From NCBI GenBank assembly GCA_903813345.2, contig CAIIXF020000006.1, forward strand, positions 14,142,348 to 14,206,347: a stretch of DNA of 64,000 nt. The letters are read 5' to 3'. Each line of letters starts with the position of its first letter. Within the stretch, counting starts at the first letter, position 1. Below, in pieces: positions 26,301 through 41,300 of this stretch. The notes beneath the pieces are model-generated. The model had not been told where the DNA came from, did no database searches, and saw nothing but the letters and a program-made list of their open reading frames with translations. The DNA comes from Owenia fusiformis. Taxonomy: Eukaryota; Annelida; Polychaeta; Sabellida; Oweniidae. A program made the translations under genes and the position numbers.

Positions 26301-29300
26301 CACGCACACTGGGCCTGGGCTCAGCGCATTGGAAATAGCAGACTTAGCCTTAAATAATAACTGTCCCCCTAATATGCGCTTACAGCCGGGTGAAGCCATC
26401 CCTGAAAATTGCCTGCTTCCCAAAATTATCCAGCAGTGGGGAAGTGATTTTGACACCCCAGGATTCAATAACCCAAATTCAAATGAAAGAGAAAGCAATA
26501 CAAATAACCCAAATAGCAATACAAATAACCTAGATAGCAATACTGTCCCAGATTACAATAGTGGGCAGAGTCCTGATTATCATAATAATGTTGGAGATTA
26601 TACTGATACTGATTTTACTCTCAATCAACCTGATTATTACCCCAATCAACCTGATTATACTCCCAATCAACCTGATAATACTCCCTATCAACCTAATTAT
26701 TACCCAAATCAACCTGATTTTACTGCAAATCAACCTGATAATTCTCCCAATCAACCTGAGTATACTCCCAATCAACCTAATTATTACCCCAATCAACTTG
26801 GTTTTACTCCCAATCAACCTGATCTTGTTCCCAATCAACCCGACTATTCTCCCAATCAACCTGACTATAGTTTCAACCAACCAGACTATAATTATAATTA
26901 TGGCAATAATCTGGTAGAAGGTGGGTTATCTTGAATTTGAGTGAGGCTAGTGATAGTATACATTGACAAATAGACCTTTCCAAAAAAACTGCTACCTTTT
27001 AGTACATCGTAGACACTATGATATATTGGCTAGATTGGTGATGTCATCATTTGTATTTTTTCAAAAATAGCAATAAGTTCGAGGAAAATTGGCTCCCAGA
27101 GTGCAACATTGATATTTTTTGCCATATATGCATAATATGGGCATGTCGTGATTACTAAATTTGAATTCAAACAGCTGGGATTTTGTTCACTTCAACATTT
27201 GAATCGTGTATTATTGTCTTATTTCCTAACGAAAAAATTGCAAAACTCAGAAAACATGATCAAGACATTGGTTCTAATTTTTTGGACTGTTTAGTTTGAA
27301 TTATAGACGGTTATAATTTCAGAAAATATTTTGACGTTTTCATTGTAAGAAAATATTGAGTTGCGATGCTAGAACCCAATCTTCCTTGCAATGATTTAAT
27401 CCTGCTTTTGCTTGGACATACATGTATTGCTAACTCATAGCCGTAGGGACCGGGGGTTCGATGGGTTCGGACGAACCCCCGGTCGGGATTCCCCTCAAAA
27501 ATATTTGTGGAAAATTCATTGCAATAACCAATTCAATTTATATGACTAGTAGATAAAAATAGTAAATTTACACTTCTCTCCAAAAGATTGGCAACCTCAG
27601 GCACGGGGTGGGATTGTTTAATTTTGGGAAGACCCCGGAGCATTATGACATTATGCAAAGAAAAAAAATCAATAAAAAGCTGCTCCATCTACAGTGAAAT
27701 AAACAAATTGTCTTAATACTGATGAAAACACATTTTCTTTCAAATCTGTGCCCCTCCGTTTTGTTTTATTTCAAACAAAAAAATTCTTGCTAAGTCCCCG
27801 GGTCTGACAAGTCCTCAAAAGCAAATATTAAATAATAGAAACATTTTGAAATGAGTTATTATTAAAAGCATATGTATCATTTATAAACACAAGTATTTGA
27901 TCGAATGGGTATTTATTATCCATCACTTTTTAAGGAAAAATAAATCGATTGTGAAAAAATCAGTTTTGCTTTTTCAGATGCACGTTCATCTCGGAGATAA
28001 TTTTAAGATTAAAATGTTGCTGTTTCAGTGTATTAAGTATTTACTCTATTTTCAAGAATATCAAACTTTAGTGGATCGCGTTTATGACATTAATTATAAT
28101 ATGTTTAGCAAATAAATGGATTAAGGGAGGCAATTAGGTGAGTATGTCTGTGTTACTAGATACAAGTGTAAAAGGTACACACATTACGTGCAGTGGAAAG
28201 TTCTGTCCAATAAAAAGGTCAGATGCAGTCATCTTTTGCTGAGGAAAGCAAAGGCGTAAGGAGGATTATATCAAATAAGTCTAGATTTATTATTTCAAAT
28301 GAGTATTACATTCTCACAGTTATATGGTGTTTAAACTGCTTCTTTATTCGGTACATTAAATATTCCACGAATACCAAATAAAACAAACAATTTACCAAAC
28401 CTTTACCAAATCTATCGAATGTTTTTTATTTTATCGAATGTAATAATCTATACAATTTATATTCGCTAAATAGTTTCACTTGTTCTTTGTGTTGGCATTC
28501 ACATTTGATATTTATACACAGTGTACATGTATTTGTGTGATGCAGCGTATCCTTAACGCACGTATAATTCAATTAATTATTTGTACATTCGGTATTTAAA
28601 TTATTTATATTCGGTAAATACCGAATGCCACATTCGATAAATTTCATTATTTTTCGATACTTTACGAGACTTTCAGTCACGTGATATATTTGAACGATGT
28701 AGAATAGCTGCGCGGCCATTTTGCAAATCTCGAGGTCACGTGACAAAATATCGAACAACAACGAAAAAATTCAACAAAAGAGGTAAAAATGGGAAAATTT
28801 GGAGGCATTGGAAGTGAATTCAAATTACATTTTAATCAATATTATAAGTATTTTCCCCACAGGTTATGTAAATAAAAATTCAAATATAAAGAGGAGGCAG
28901 GGAGCTTAGGTTGCCAAACTTTTGGAGGGGAGTGTACTTGCCAGAAAGACAGAGGATTGGCCTACCACAAGTTTCAAATCGTGTGTCTAAAAAGATTTGG
29001 CAGCATTCATGAATAAAATAATAAAACGTTAATTTCTCAAAAACAAATCAAAGTCTATAATGATTCACAAATTCATCTAAAATGTTTTCATTTCTCAGAA
29101 CATTCATGATTCTCGTCATTAATGATAAAAACAGCGGAACGGTGATAGAATGTTTCATTTCATAATATGTAATACAATAATATTTGTCATCTGTCACTTT
29201 TATCGTCAGTACCAATTGAGAGTATTCGTGCAGCCATTACGACTTTTATTGTGCGCCATGATTAAATAAGTATTACATTCTTCAAAAATATAGTTTATAA

Positions 29301-32300
29301 AATAGTTTTCAGTAAATAACTGTAAGTTCATGAGGTCTTACAAAATGAAATATAAATCAAATTCTTTTGATTTGGATTCTTTTCAAAAATCATCTAAAAG
29401 TGTGGGAAAATAGCATGTATCTGAATATCTTTGAATGAACTCTAAAGCATGAATTGGGAATGACGATTTATCAATGGTAGCTCATCAAAAACATGTTCCT
29501 CAGAGATATGTTATAATTTTCCCTTAACAAAAGTTGGCTCAATGTATGCTAACCCTTGATTTGGATTCCATTGAACAATTAAACAAGTGCAGTAAAATTT
29601 AAATGTATGATTTTGCTACCAGATTTCAATATCTTTTCAGTAAAAGATTCACCTAAAACTATTTCAACGTAGAAAATCAAATTGTTGCCAAACCTTTGGA
29701 GGGGTGTACATTGTATGTATGACAAATACAAAAAATGCTTTTTTGTGAGGTACACCGATGAAGGGGAAGATTTGTGGATACATAGAAAATCGAACCCCTG
29801 GTCACCATTTGCTGGCTACGCCAATATATCGTAGCTTCTCTGATGTACCTAAAGATGGCAGGGTTTATTGGAAAGATCTATTCAAGCCTCTAACATGCTT
29901 TCTGACTTGTATAGATGGCAGTTTGTTAGGCTGTTAACTACTTCCTGATATATCAGATAGCATGCATATATTGCTCGAATAAAACGTTATATTGTAATGG
30001 TCAGCATCTGAAATGGAAGATTCGACATCAAGTTGCAATATATTTTTGCACAGGGGCTTGTATTGAGGATTGGGCAGAGCCCTCATAAGGTCCTACTACA
30101 CAAACTTTTCTTAACAAAAATGATCTGAGACACATGAGGGCTCTGCCCGACCTTCCACACAAGCCCCTGTGTATTTTTGGAAGAAAATTGACAATCAGAA
30201 TGCCAACTTAACCTCATTCAGCATTGCCATCTATTGACAGGTCCCTTGTTCATCGATGGGAAATGCCCTTTTTCTGTGACTAATTGCCAATGTAAGAAAT
30301 GATGTAGCTTCAGGGGCATAGCTTGGGTAGAATAATAGGCGAGGCAGCGATATAAAGAAGGCAATTCAATACAAATTGATTGTTCTCAATTAAATTTCAT
30401 TTAAAAAAGATATTGATGAGACATAACAGTTGCCACATGCCTGAATATGCCCCTGTTGATCTTTGCTGATCTATTAAGTGTTTAATACAAAACATATCCA
30501 ACGGCGCCTTAACAATAATACCTAATACTTTCTTATAACCCTATTTAGTGTATTAAATCTGGTTTGATCTATTATATCTTATTCTTATTTTAAGGCCTCA
30601 AAGTATTTATTTATTTAGCGCAGGATCAGTTATATATTCTACCAATACTAGCACAATGTATACAGGGTGTCTCATCAGAAATTTGGAGTATTTCTGAAAA
30701 TAGAAAGTAATCACATGACACCCTGTATATTTAAAATAGACCCTTAGGGTCCTCATATTTTTTTATGTGGTGTGTGTAATACAGGGTGGCTCATATGACT
30801 CACATTGATATGTCCAGACTTTTTATATTTTATTTTTATGCTCTAACTTTACATTTCAGGCAGAATTATTTTGTTAGCATCATTAATATATAATATCATA
30901 ATAACGTACTTATATTCCCCACTTTCTTATTGGCCTATTCCACACAGGTAAAATTCACTCCATATTAATATGAAAAATGTATGGGGAAAGATTTAAACCA
31001 ATTTCCAGTGAGGAATAATAAATGTAGATCTACAATAAAAGCAACAGAAAGATTGAACTCTTCATGGACTAATGCATCAGTAAATCCTAAGATATTACCC
31101 GTAAAATATCAGACATGTTGAGTTAAATAGATTCAAACTGAGAAATTTTTATATATTTATTTTTATTCTTGTTCTTGAATGACATTCCTAATGAGAGAAT
31201 AGGGAATATAAGAGTGATTAATAAAACAAATATTTCATTCTATTTTTCGTGAATACCTGTTGCATACTTTCGGGATTTTGGGGATATACCTTGCTAAATC
31301 ATTGAAAGATGCATAGGTATTCACCTACAAAATGAAATATTTGTATAACAAACATAGTATTCTAGATTAGAAATGCACATTATAACTAATTTTAACATTT
31401 TTATTTCAAATGAATTGCTGTTAATTCTCAGTGTAGAATAAAGTACAGTAAAAATAGATGAATATATCTGATGTATTCTTGTTAAAGTTCAGCATTATGC
31501 AAAAAACTTGGAATATTTCTTGATAATTTATTGACACTTTGTATTATCTTTTTATCTCTCAAAAGGTTAAAATGATTATTAAGGTCACAAAAATATAGTA
31601 GCTAGATGATACTTGAAATAATTTTAGGAAAGTACTATATTCTCACATGTTTTTTTCAGGATTTTTTGAAATCAAGGGAACTGGTTCACTTCTAATGCCT
31701 AAAGTTAAGGTACAAGACACTGGGCGCTACATGTGTATTGCTGAAAATCCTGCAGGATTCGTCACAAGAGATTTCTCACTGACAGTTCACAGTAAGAAAA
31801 TCTTTATTATCATCTCAAGATGTTATCGACTAAATCTGAATCAACCTTAATTCAACTGGATTACTATTACAGCAGTCAACATGATATCACTCTTAGTCAA
31901 CTTCCGATACATCAAAATAAACCTGATAATAATGATTTCAATTATACCTGTATTCACATTAATTTGAATATTTGATTATGTTCTTATGGATTCCAACTTA
32001 ATTCAAACAATCTCCATCATTTACAGATCCACCATTCATTCCGGTTGACATCCCATTTAATATGAGTATAATAGAGAATAACCCTCTCTTACTGCTTTGC
32101 CCTGCCAAGGGTACACCTCCTCCTGTTATAAACTGGTACAAAGATGGAGTAGAGATCACCGGCAATGAGATAGGCGTCAGGTAATAATTTAACGAGTGCA
32201 TGCATTTGTAAAACATTATTTTTTGTTATAAAATTGAGTTAATATAATTATAATTATATAATTAAACTCGAATTGAGTATCTTCAGAAACTCGTCTCTTC

Positions 32301-35300
32301 TGTTTTGATTTTAATTTCATACACTTGAAGAAAAATCAAATGAAAAAGTAAAACAAATATCATGTGATCATTGGTTTAATGCATACACATCTTTCTTTTG
32401 CCAGGATATTACGTGATGGCTCTCTACAGTTTGACAGAGCTCAGGCCTCTGATGCAGGGGAATACAAATGTGTAGCCACAAATGTTGCTGGAAATGCAAC
32501 TCACACAAACAAAGTCAAAATCCTGGGTAATGTTTCTTCATAATCTTCAGTACATTGAGTGTACACTTTCTTCTGTCAGCACCAGAAGTGATGACATACT
32601 GTTATAGTCTCCAACTTTTTTGTGGAGGGTACTTGGTGTTTGGCATTTGGCAGTAGGCGTCTGTAACAAATTCTAACAATTTCCAGTAACTTACGAGGTT
32701 GTAACATTTTGTCATATAATGCCTTGTAAACTAATGTAACATTCATAGTGTCGTTATCTTACTATAAAGCCTGGTGGTGTGTGAGTTGAGGTGGCCATTG
32801 GACATTTATGGAAGCCAATTTGATACACCAGGAAATGTCCTTGTTAGGTTATATAACATCAAATAAATGTTATTTTTCTATCATTTTAGTGCCCCCGACC
32901 ATCACAGGCCCAGATCTCCCAGAAAATCCAAAGGTGATTGTGGGTAAAGAAATGAGAATGCGTTGTCCAGCCAATGCAATTCCACCTCCCAAAATTGAAT
33001 GGTTCAAAGATGGCAAACTTTTGGATCCTGATAACCTTGATAATCACATCAGCATTTTGAACAATGGCGGTGAGATTGTAATAAGGGAGGCCATTCTAAA
33101 AGACACTGCGAGGTATACTTGTGTCGCTAGCAATGTGGCCGGTACATCTAAGAAGAATTTTGACCTTCAGATTCTAGGTAAGTATTTTAGGTGAATCTGT
33201 AATTCATAAATAAAGATAGCCATGCTTTTCCTACAGAACTTAATAAACCAGGTTTTCCTGACAGGGCCCTATTACAAAAACTTCATTCATGTTTATATCC
33301 AATTATAATACATTATACAGAATATCAGTTCATTCAAATTAAAAATAACTTTATAATACTTCTAAATTGCAGTGAATATCTAATACTGCTTAGCTAATTA
33401 TAAGGAATATATTATGATAAAAATAATTTTAAAAATGAAATCTTTTCTATTGCTGTATTGCAGAACCCCCTAAGATCGATTTAACAAAGGCCAGTGAAAA
33501 CAACATATCTGTGATAGTGAACAATGCCATCTCCATTGACTGCCCAGTGACTGGCACCCCACTTCCTATTATCACATGGTTCAAAGATGGCTACCCAATT
33601 AACCCAGACATTGACCCCAATGTTAGGATTGTGTCTGATGGACAAAGGTATCTATATTTTACTACAGTCTTGAATTTTAGAATTATTATGAATTTAATTT
33701 CTAAATGTTTAGTTTCTGGATTAATCAACTCAAATATTTTATGCCAAAAAGATTCATAATACATGATTGTGTTTTATAAAGTTATTTTGGATTCAAAATG
33801 CAAAATGTGTAAATCCTCCCAAATAAAGAACGTAGAAAAATAAAAAATATAAATGCAATTTTAAGTTTTCTAAAATAAGCCTGACTCTTGTATTGGGGAT
33901 TTTTAGGAGATACATTTCATATCAAGGAATGATACACTGTATGTGCCAAACATATTCTTCAATTGAACAGGCTGTGGAAATGTCGCTTGCACCCTTTAGT
34001 ATTCTTAATGATAAGCTTCTATCATTCCAGTTACTCTTAAGGAACACTGTTCCATGATATATAAACATATTTTATATTTTAAGTTGTTAGAATTTTTACT
34101 GTAGGCTTTACACAGAGTTACTCCTTTTAATTTACTGGACATGAATTGTGTCTTCCAGGTTGCTGTTTACCATATCAGAAGTACGAGATACAGGCAGATA
34201 CAGATGTACAGCTACCAATATTGCGGGAAGAGACAATAAAAGTTTTGATCTTAGTGTACATGGTAAGAATGTTTGATGTTTCAATATTTGGTCATTATTT
34301 GAACATCTAAATTTTGCATTCATGCTTTTCTTTTGTAAATTTATACATTGTTAAAGACTTCTACACTTTTCATTTCACTTCCTCCAAAGTCAGCAAGCTC
34401 ATAGCAATACAGTAACATCATATTTTTACATAGATATATTTTTCATGTAAAGTTTGAATTCATGGATTGTTTAATACCTCCATGTCTCTCATTTCAGTTC
34501 CTCCGAAGATAGAGGGTTCAAACGAGATCTCCCGGCCAGAAGTGATCATTAATCAGACTACCATTTTGAAATGTCAAGCCAGTGGGATTCCTCTCCCTAA
34601 AATAAGATGGTTCAAGGATGAAGCCCCTATTAAGTTCAATACATCGCGATTAACATTTTTGGACCTTGGGTGGAAATTAAAAATCCAACATTCGCAGGTG
34701 GAGGACACTGGACGCTATTTCTGTCGTGCAATTAGTATTGCTGGAGAAAATGAGAAGTTTTTTGATCTGAATGTATTAGGTATGATTTGATAAATACATA
34801 TGGATTTTAATAAATTGTTTGTTTTTGCAATTACAATTTTATTATGTCAAAATTATTTGGTCAGCGCATTTAATTAAATTATTAGATTAATTAAAAGATT
34901 AATTACAGTATTGTTTCATCTAATATGATTAAATACAAATTATGCACAAATATTACAGAAAGCATACCACATTTAGTTTGATGTAGATTTGAAACCAGAA
35001 ATATAAAAATAATCCTAACACTATAAAATCATAAATCACTAAATCTGTTGACTCATTCTATTCCAGTTCCACCCACCATTGAGCGAGGAAGTATCCTAAC
35101 TTACAATCCAAAAGTGGTCGAAAACCAAACGATCACAATCAACTGTCCCGCAAATGGTATCCCAACTCCAGAAATAACTTGGTTGAAGGATGAAGAACTT
35201 GTAAATAGGCTTGATCAAAGGATACAATTTCTCTCCAACGGGCGTCAGCTTAGATTGAGTGTTGCTAGGGTTTCTGATACAGGACGTTACAGATGTTTGG

Positions 35301-38300
35301 TAACAAACAAAGCTGGAGAAGATTACGCTGATTTTGATCTGGAAGTTCATGGTGAGATTTTTGGGTGGAATATCAATGCTTAATGGGATTTTAATTTGAT
35401 TTTTTCCAACACATTGAATGTATTTAGTAAATTATATTGTGAGCTTTCAAGAGATTTTTGTTAACAGAATTAAAGGGCTTGAAGAGTAGGTTGGTCACAC
35501 ACATTATAATACAACTTTTAAAACTTCAGATTCAAATAATATTGGCTGATTTACATTTCAGTACCATCAACTATTGACACTAGAGATGTTGACCTTGACC
35601 CCAAGGTCATTGTGAACAAAACAACCATCATTGAATGTCCTACAAGAGGTATTCCACCTCCAGAAATTACCTGGCTTAAAAATGGTGAGGCTATTGATTT
35701 CTCCCGAAATCCTCACCTACGGACGATTGTAGATGGAAAACAATTAGAGATTTTACGTGCGAGAGTGACAGACACAGCGAGATATACATGTAGAGCATCA
35801 AATGAGGCAGGAAGCGTGGAACAAGATTATAGTCTTGAAGTTTGGGGTATGTAACCATGTTTTATGAAATAGATATACCTCATGTGTTGTGTAATTCATA
35901 TTTGAGCATTCACAGGAAAATACATGTAGGTCTTTTTAATAGCTGAGGAACTTTCATATTGTCAAGTTTTTGTATCATTTTAATGAATAAGTTAGAAAGT
36001 TCATCAATAAGTTTGAAAATATAACATAGGAATAAAAGTTTGCTTACTAATATCTTCCTAATATATTCATATCAGTAAATGGCATTCTACCATAATTTCT
36101 GATAAATTTGACTATTTTGCCTGATTTTTGTTCATCTGTGGCAAAAAAACACTCGAGAGTTCCACTTGTTTTTTTTGCTTCTTTTGAAGCCAACCACACA
36201 CCCATTCTTACAAGCTATAAACTAAATGATGTATAGCTCTACTTGAGATTTTATGAATGAATGTGTTTATATCATTTTTTGTAAAAATTGACAAAAATCA
36301 CCAATTTATGGGGGAGGGGTATGTATGTCATACTAACATGGAGAAAAAAATACAAGATATATGTCAAATTATTAATCTTTTTTGTTTACTTAATATTAAA
36401 GGTTTAACAAATAATAAAAATATATAAAATTTGCAGAGCCACATGAATTGAAATATAAACAAAGCATATGAAATAGGGTATATTTGTAATATGAGGGTGA
36501 AAAAATGCCCAAATCCCTGGAAATCTGGGTAAAATTATGAAGTTTACCACTATTTCTAAATGATGGCATAACTTAGCCAAAAAAAATTCTCAGAAAAAAA
36601 TATTTTGGGAAATTGAATATCTTTCTACTATGTATCATTTAACATAAAATTAGACAAAACGAAAAATTTCATCCATCACCCATCATCAGGTTCTCTGGGA
36701 CAACCCTACTTAATCATATTTCAATAAATAATGCTTGAGACTTTTAACATATTCATTTGATAAATAAGTTTATTAATATATGTTAACTTGTTCCCCTCCC
36801 CAAAAAAGGACTGGGGAAGGTTGTCTCATAAATATATATACATGTACATGTGTTTTAAATGCTGCCTTGGATTAGGTTACCACAGCTGTAGTGGAGATGT
36901 GAGTCAATATACTGTACATAAAAAGCTTTCTGAAAAATCAAATAAAATGCTTCACCTTCATGTAGATGTACAATTATAATTTATATGGAATAAAATCAAT
37001 GGATCATTTATGCATTTTGTCTTATTTCAGTGCCTCCCTATATTGATGAATCGAGGACATCTAAGTCTAATCCCCAAGTCATTGTCAACCAGACTATTAT
37101 CGTCAGCTGTATGATAGAAGGTATCCCCACCCCAAGAATAACCTGGCTGAGAAATGGGCGCAAATTCAACATCTCCGGGACAGACTTTTTCCCAGGGGTC
37201 AACAGATTCTCTCTCCTTGATGGCGACCGACAATTGAAAATTGTTGATTCTAAAGTTCCCGATACTGCCAGATATAGCTGTATTGGTATAAACAATGCGG
37301 GAACAGTCGATCGTGATTTTGATTTGGATGTTCTTGTACCACCTCACATTGACACAAACGGATTGAATATCAGTCCTGAGGTTGTCAAAGGTCGCACTGT
37401 CCATATAAGTTGCCCCGCAGATGGTATCCCTTTCCCAAATATAACTTGGTTGAAGGAGAACCGCCCTATTTCCCTTGGTGGGGGTCGCGTAAGAGTCCAA
37501 GCTCAAGGCCGTCAACTTGAGATAACTCGTTCTATTGAGTCTGATACAGCACGCTACACATGTGTGGCATCTAACATCGCAGGACAGGCCAAACAAGACT
37601 TTGACCTTCATGTGTTAGGTAAATGTGCAAAAATAACTCAAGGAATTAAAATATATTGAGGTCATTCGTAGAATGAAAATGAATTATCTGAATTCTGAAT
37701 CAAGATTGAAACTATATATAGCTACAATATGAATTGTCAGTATATGTACATTTCCATGTGACATTATAACACTTTAATGATCCTACCTTCATTCGTAAAT
37801 CTACTTCTTGTCTCTTTAAGATAAGTTACTTAATAATATAATAATAATATAATCAATCATCAAAACATTATCCAAGATCTTTCTTCAATTTACAGTGCCT
37901 CCATCTATTGATGAATCTAACCTGGTCGACAACCCTCGTGTCATCGTTAACCGTACTGTTGTTCTGGAATGTCCCGTCTCTGGTATCCCAGAGCCAACCA
38001 TCAAATGGTTGAAGGATGGCAATAGCTTGGTTACTGGAGTTGGACTTGAATTGTTATCCAATGGGAGACAACTTGAGATAGCAAGTGCTCAGGTGACTGA
38101 TACAGGAAGATATACCTGCATTGCTAATAACAAAGCTGGAGAGCTGAGACGAAACTTTGATCTTGAAGTTTTGGGTAGGTGTACATGTAATTTAGGTTTT
38201 GTCTTAGTTTGTGTAAATCTTTATTCTGATTCTAACAGTTTGTCATCAGGGAGCCTAATTAGTACAATTAAAGATAATTTAATTAGCCTAATTAAAGGGA

Positions 38301-41300
38301 TACGTTTCATAACTTAACATCCCTTAATTAGCTTAATTAGGCTAATTATCTATTGATTCTTATGAAATTAAGGTGGGACATACGTCCTAAAGATATTTTA
38401 TTGTTTGGCTTACCTTATTATGTTCAATTGTTATCTACTTTACCCTATATTTCTTGGTTCAAGGGTGGGTAGTGGATTGTTAGTTTTCAGTAGTCATACT
38501 TCTTTGAAGTTCAGTGGAATAATGAAGTCCCCGTTACCTCGTTACCTCGTTACCTTGACATCAGTCTTGTGATCTTTGTCCAGGGGATGGATCATTCTTA
38601 CTTCATTTATTCTATACTTTCATATGTACTACTCCCCTCAACAAACTGTTTACAATTTCATAAATCCTATTATTGCATAATTATTATATATTCAGTAATT
38701 CATAGGCTACATCTACATTGTCCTATCTTATGAGCTCCAGAAACAATATATTATAATGGTTATTTTTCAATTCAATGAATTATAACAACAAAAGGAATGT
38801 AGTGAAATGAAATGAAGTGTTACAATTATAATCATACTTCATGTCACATGAAATACCTGTAATCTAGATTCCATGTTAAGCATTATAATGTAAAATCTGC
38901 AATGTTTAAATTGTTTAGCTAAGTTTAACATTACATGTATCTTATTCCAGTTCCCCCAGAGTTCCACCATACCATTGCAACAGAGTTTCAAGTTGTCGAG
39001 AACCGAACTGTTTACATTGATTGTCCAGCTGACAGTATCCCACCTCCTTCTTTCATCTGGTACAAGGACAGACAACCACTCTTTGACTTCCCCTATCCAA
39101 ATCTTGCTCTACATAACAATGGGAGACAGTTACAGGTAAACAGACATTTACTGTTTGGAAACCATTTGAAATCAGAAAATCTTACATCTGATTCTCATAT
39201 TATAATTATTGTTTGTAGTTTGGCGCATTTTAAAATTAAGAAAGTATTCGAATTAATGTCTATTGTCGAGGTTTAATTAAATTAAAAGGAATCTGCAATG
39301 AATCAATATTGCTCTGGTTTGACATTGTAGGTTATCAGTGCTAAGACAAGTGACACTGCGGTTTACAAGTGTGTGGCAACAAATGTAGCTGGGCAGTTGA
39401 AACAACAGTTCAAACTTGAAGTCTTTGGTAAGACCATCTCTGTTCATTTATTAATAAATCAACCAATTGGGAATACAGTATTGGGTCCCTCATTCATAAA
39501 CTTGTCTATAGGTAGATAATAAATATTATATCTTCAAGTATATGCCATATTATTTTGATAGTGTAACTGATCTGTTTTCATCATCTTTATACTCTTATGG
39601 GTGACTTGCAGTGAGAATAAGTTTACATCTAAGATGAAGAAATATTTTCTTCATCCTAGGTTTACATATGAACACATGCTTTCTTTACATATTTAAAGAT
39701 AGCATTTTTTATATGGAAAAATAGAGAAATCATGATGGAAAATATCATATATATGAGAAATCAGAGAACATCTGAAACAAAGCCATGATAAATGCAACCA
39801 AAGTCTCATACTTTTTGAATATAATGAAATAATAATTGTTATTCCAGTGCCACCGCAACTAGAAAACAACAGAGTTCCCATTGACCTCAGTGTGATTGTG
39901 CGACAACCAATCATAGTCAAGTGTGAACCAACAGGTATTCCAGTGCCATCTATTATTTGGTATAGAGATGGAAATGAGCTCACCCCTGGGCTGTTCCCTC
40001 ATATCCGTGTCCTGGATGGAGGCAGAACGCTACAAATCGTCAGTGCTGAGGTGTCAGATACCACCAGGTACACGTGTAGGGCTGAGAATCCTGCTGGTCA
40101 AGCTGAGAAATACTTCAACCTTGCTGTACATGGTAAGCTTATTATTTGGCCTTATAAGGATAAATATCAATAAATACCTGCAAATGTTAATGGATTTGGG
40201 AAGGACACTACATTTTTGAGGTAAGAAGCCATTTTGAATATTAATTTTATTTTGGGAAGTCGTGGTATAATAAAATATAATATGATATTCTGTACAAACT
40301 ACAAATTGTGATGTATTTGTCAATTAAAATCAATCAAATCAAGTTCATATTAAACTGATTATTTTTATGGATTAAAATTCAATAAATCCTTAATATTTTC
40401 AGTACCACCAACTATAAATGGCTCAAGAGGTGTACAAACTCTCTCTGTTGTGATTGGTCAATCAATTACAATAGATTGTCCAGCAGATGGAATCCCACCA
40501 CCGAGAATTAGATGGTTCAGAGAGGGGGAGCCACTATCTCTGCTATCAAATCCAAATCTCCGCGTCGTCAACAATGGTCGTCAGCTGTCTATTATCAACG
40601 CTCAATTGCTAGATATAGGGGATTACATGTGTATTGCTAGCAATGCTGCCGGCAACCATACTAAAGAGTTTAAACTAGATGTTTTAGGTGGGTTGTTCTT
40701 TAAATTCAAATTATATATATTTTTATAAATGAAATTTGTATTATATATTGTTTCAAATAATCATGTAATTTATATGCAAGTGAGAATTAATATGGCAAAG
40801 TGAGATGAGAAAATTGAATTCATTTTGATTTATATTGTTTTACAAAATGAAATAATTTTCTCATTGATGATTTCAGTGCCACCAAAGATTGAGGAATATG
40901 ACACCAGGAAGGCGGTGTCAGTTGACACACGCACCCAGTTACTCTGCGAGACTCTTGGCCTACCAGAACCTGATATTACATGGGAGAAAGATGGAAATGT
41001 TATTCCAAACAATGGCCTTAGATACAGGTGGGAAAATGTCATAAAATATGCTACAAGTTTTCAAAATGAGTATATGTTCAGAAAAGCAGTTCACATTTAT
41101 ATGAAATTTGTAAAGATAATTTCTCTACACTATGCAATATAGATCTGAAAATATTGAGTTCTCCCATGTAAAAGTTGTAAAAAAGCAACTGTTTTAAAAT
41201 CCATAAAAATGTAACTTTATGTTCAAAGAAATAATAATAATCAGAAATGAAATAAATAATGATTTTTGTGCCAACTTTGAATTTAAATATATATTATAAT

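Larger units (their letters stand above)
23634..31659 (+). other. HMCN1: 8-kb intron inside Ig9
   Basis: The longest intron in the window. Contains two candidate cassette exons, a 343-bp TA-flanked TIR element (24924-25266), an adjacent hairpin (25281-25420), a hairpin at 30049-30172 and a short tacagggtgtctcat / gacaccctgta inverted repeat at 30659-30728 with a related copy of the tip at 30777. Near 27440 the phrase ccgggggttcgatgggttcg pairs with cgaacccccgg nearby, resembling a mobile-element terminus. The rest (27.5-30 kb, 30.8-31.6 kb) is AT-rich with nothing recognised. Confidence 0.75.

Noticed and set aside
26530-26917. Ile/Leu/Asn-rich open frames in another + frame and on the minus strand (116-118 aa)
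   Set aside because: Alternative-frame shadows of the NQPDY repeat exon; their INLI-type repetitiveness follows from the DNA repeat.
27420-29830. Possible large transposon between the gggttcgatgggttcg region and the tcgaacccctggtc region
   Set aside because: The ends look like mobile-element termini, but I could not show a proper inverted-repeat pair, target duplication or transposase, so no element is annotated.
37027-37611. 194-aa open frame on the minus strand
   Set aside because: It lies exactly opposite the fused Ig16-17 exon, shows no domain of its own, and the + frame has clear Ig landmarks and splice sites.
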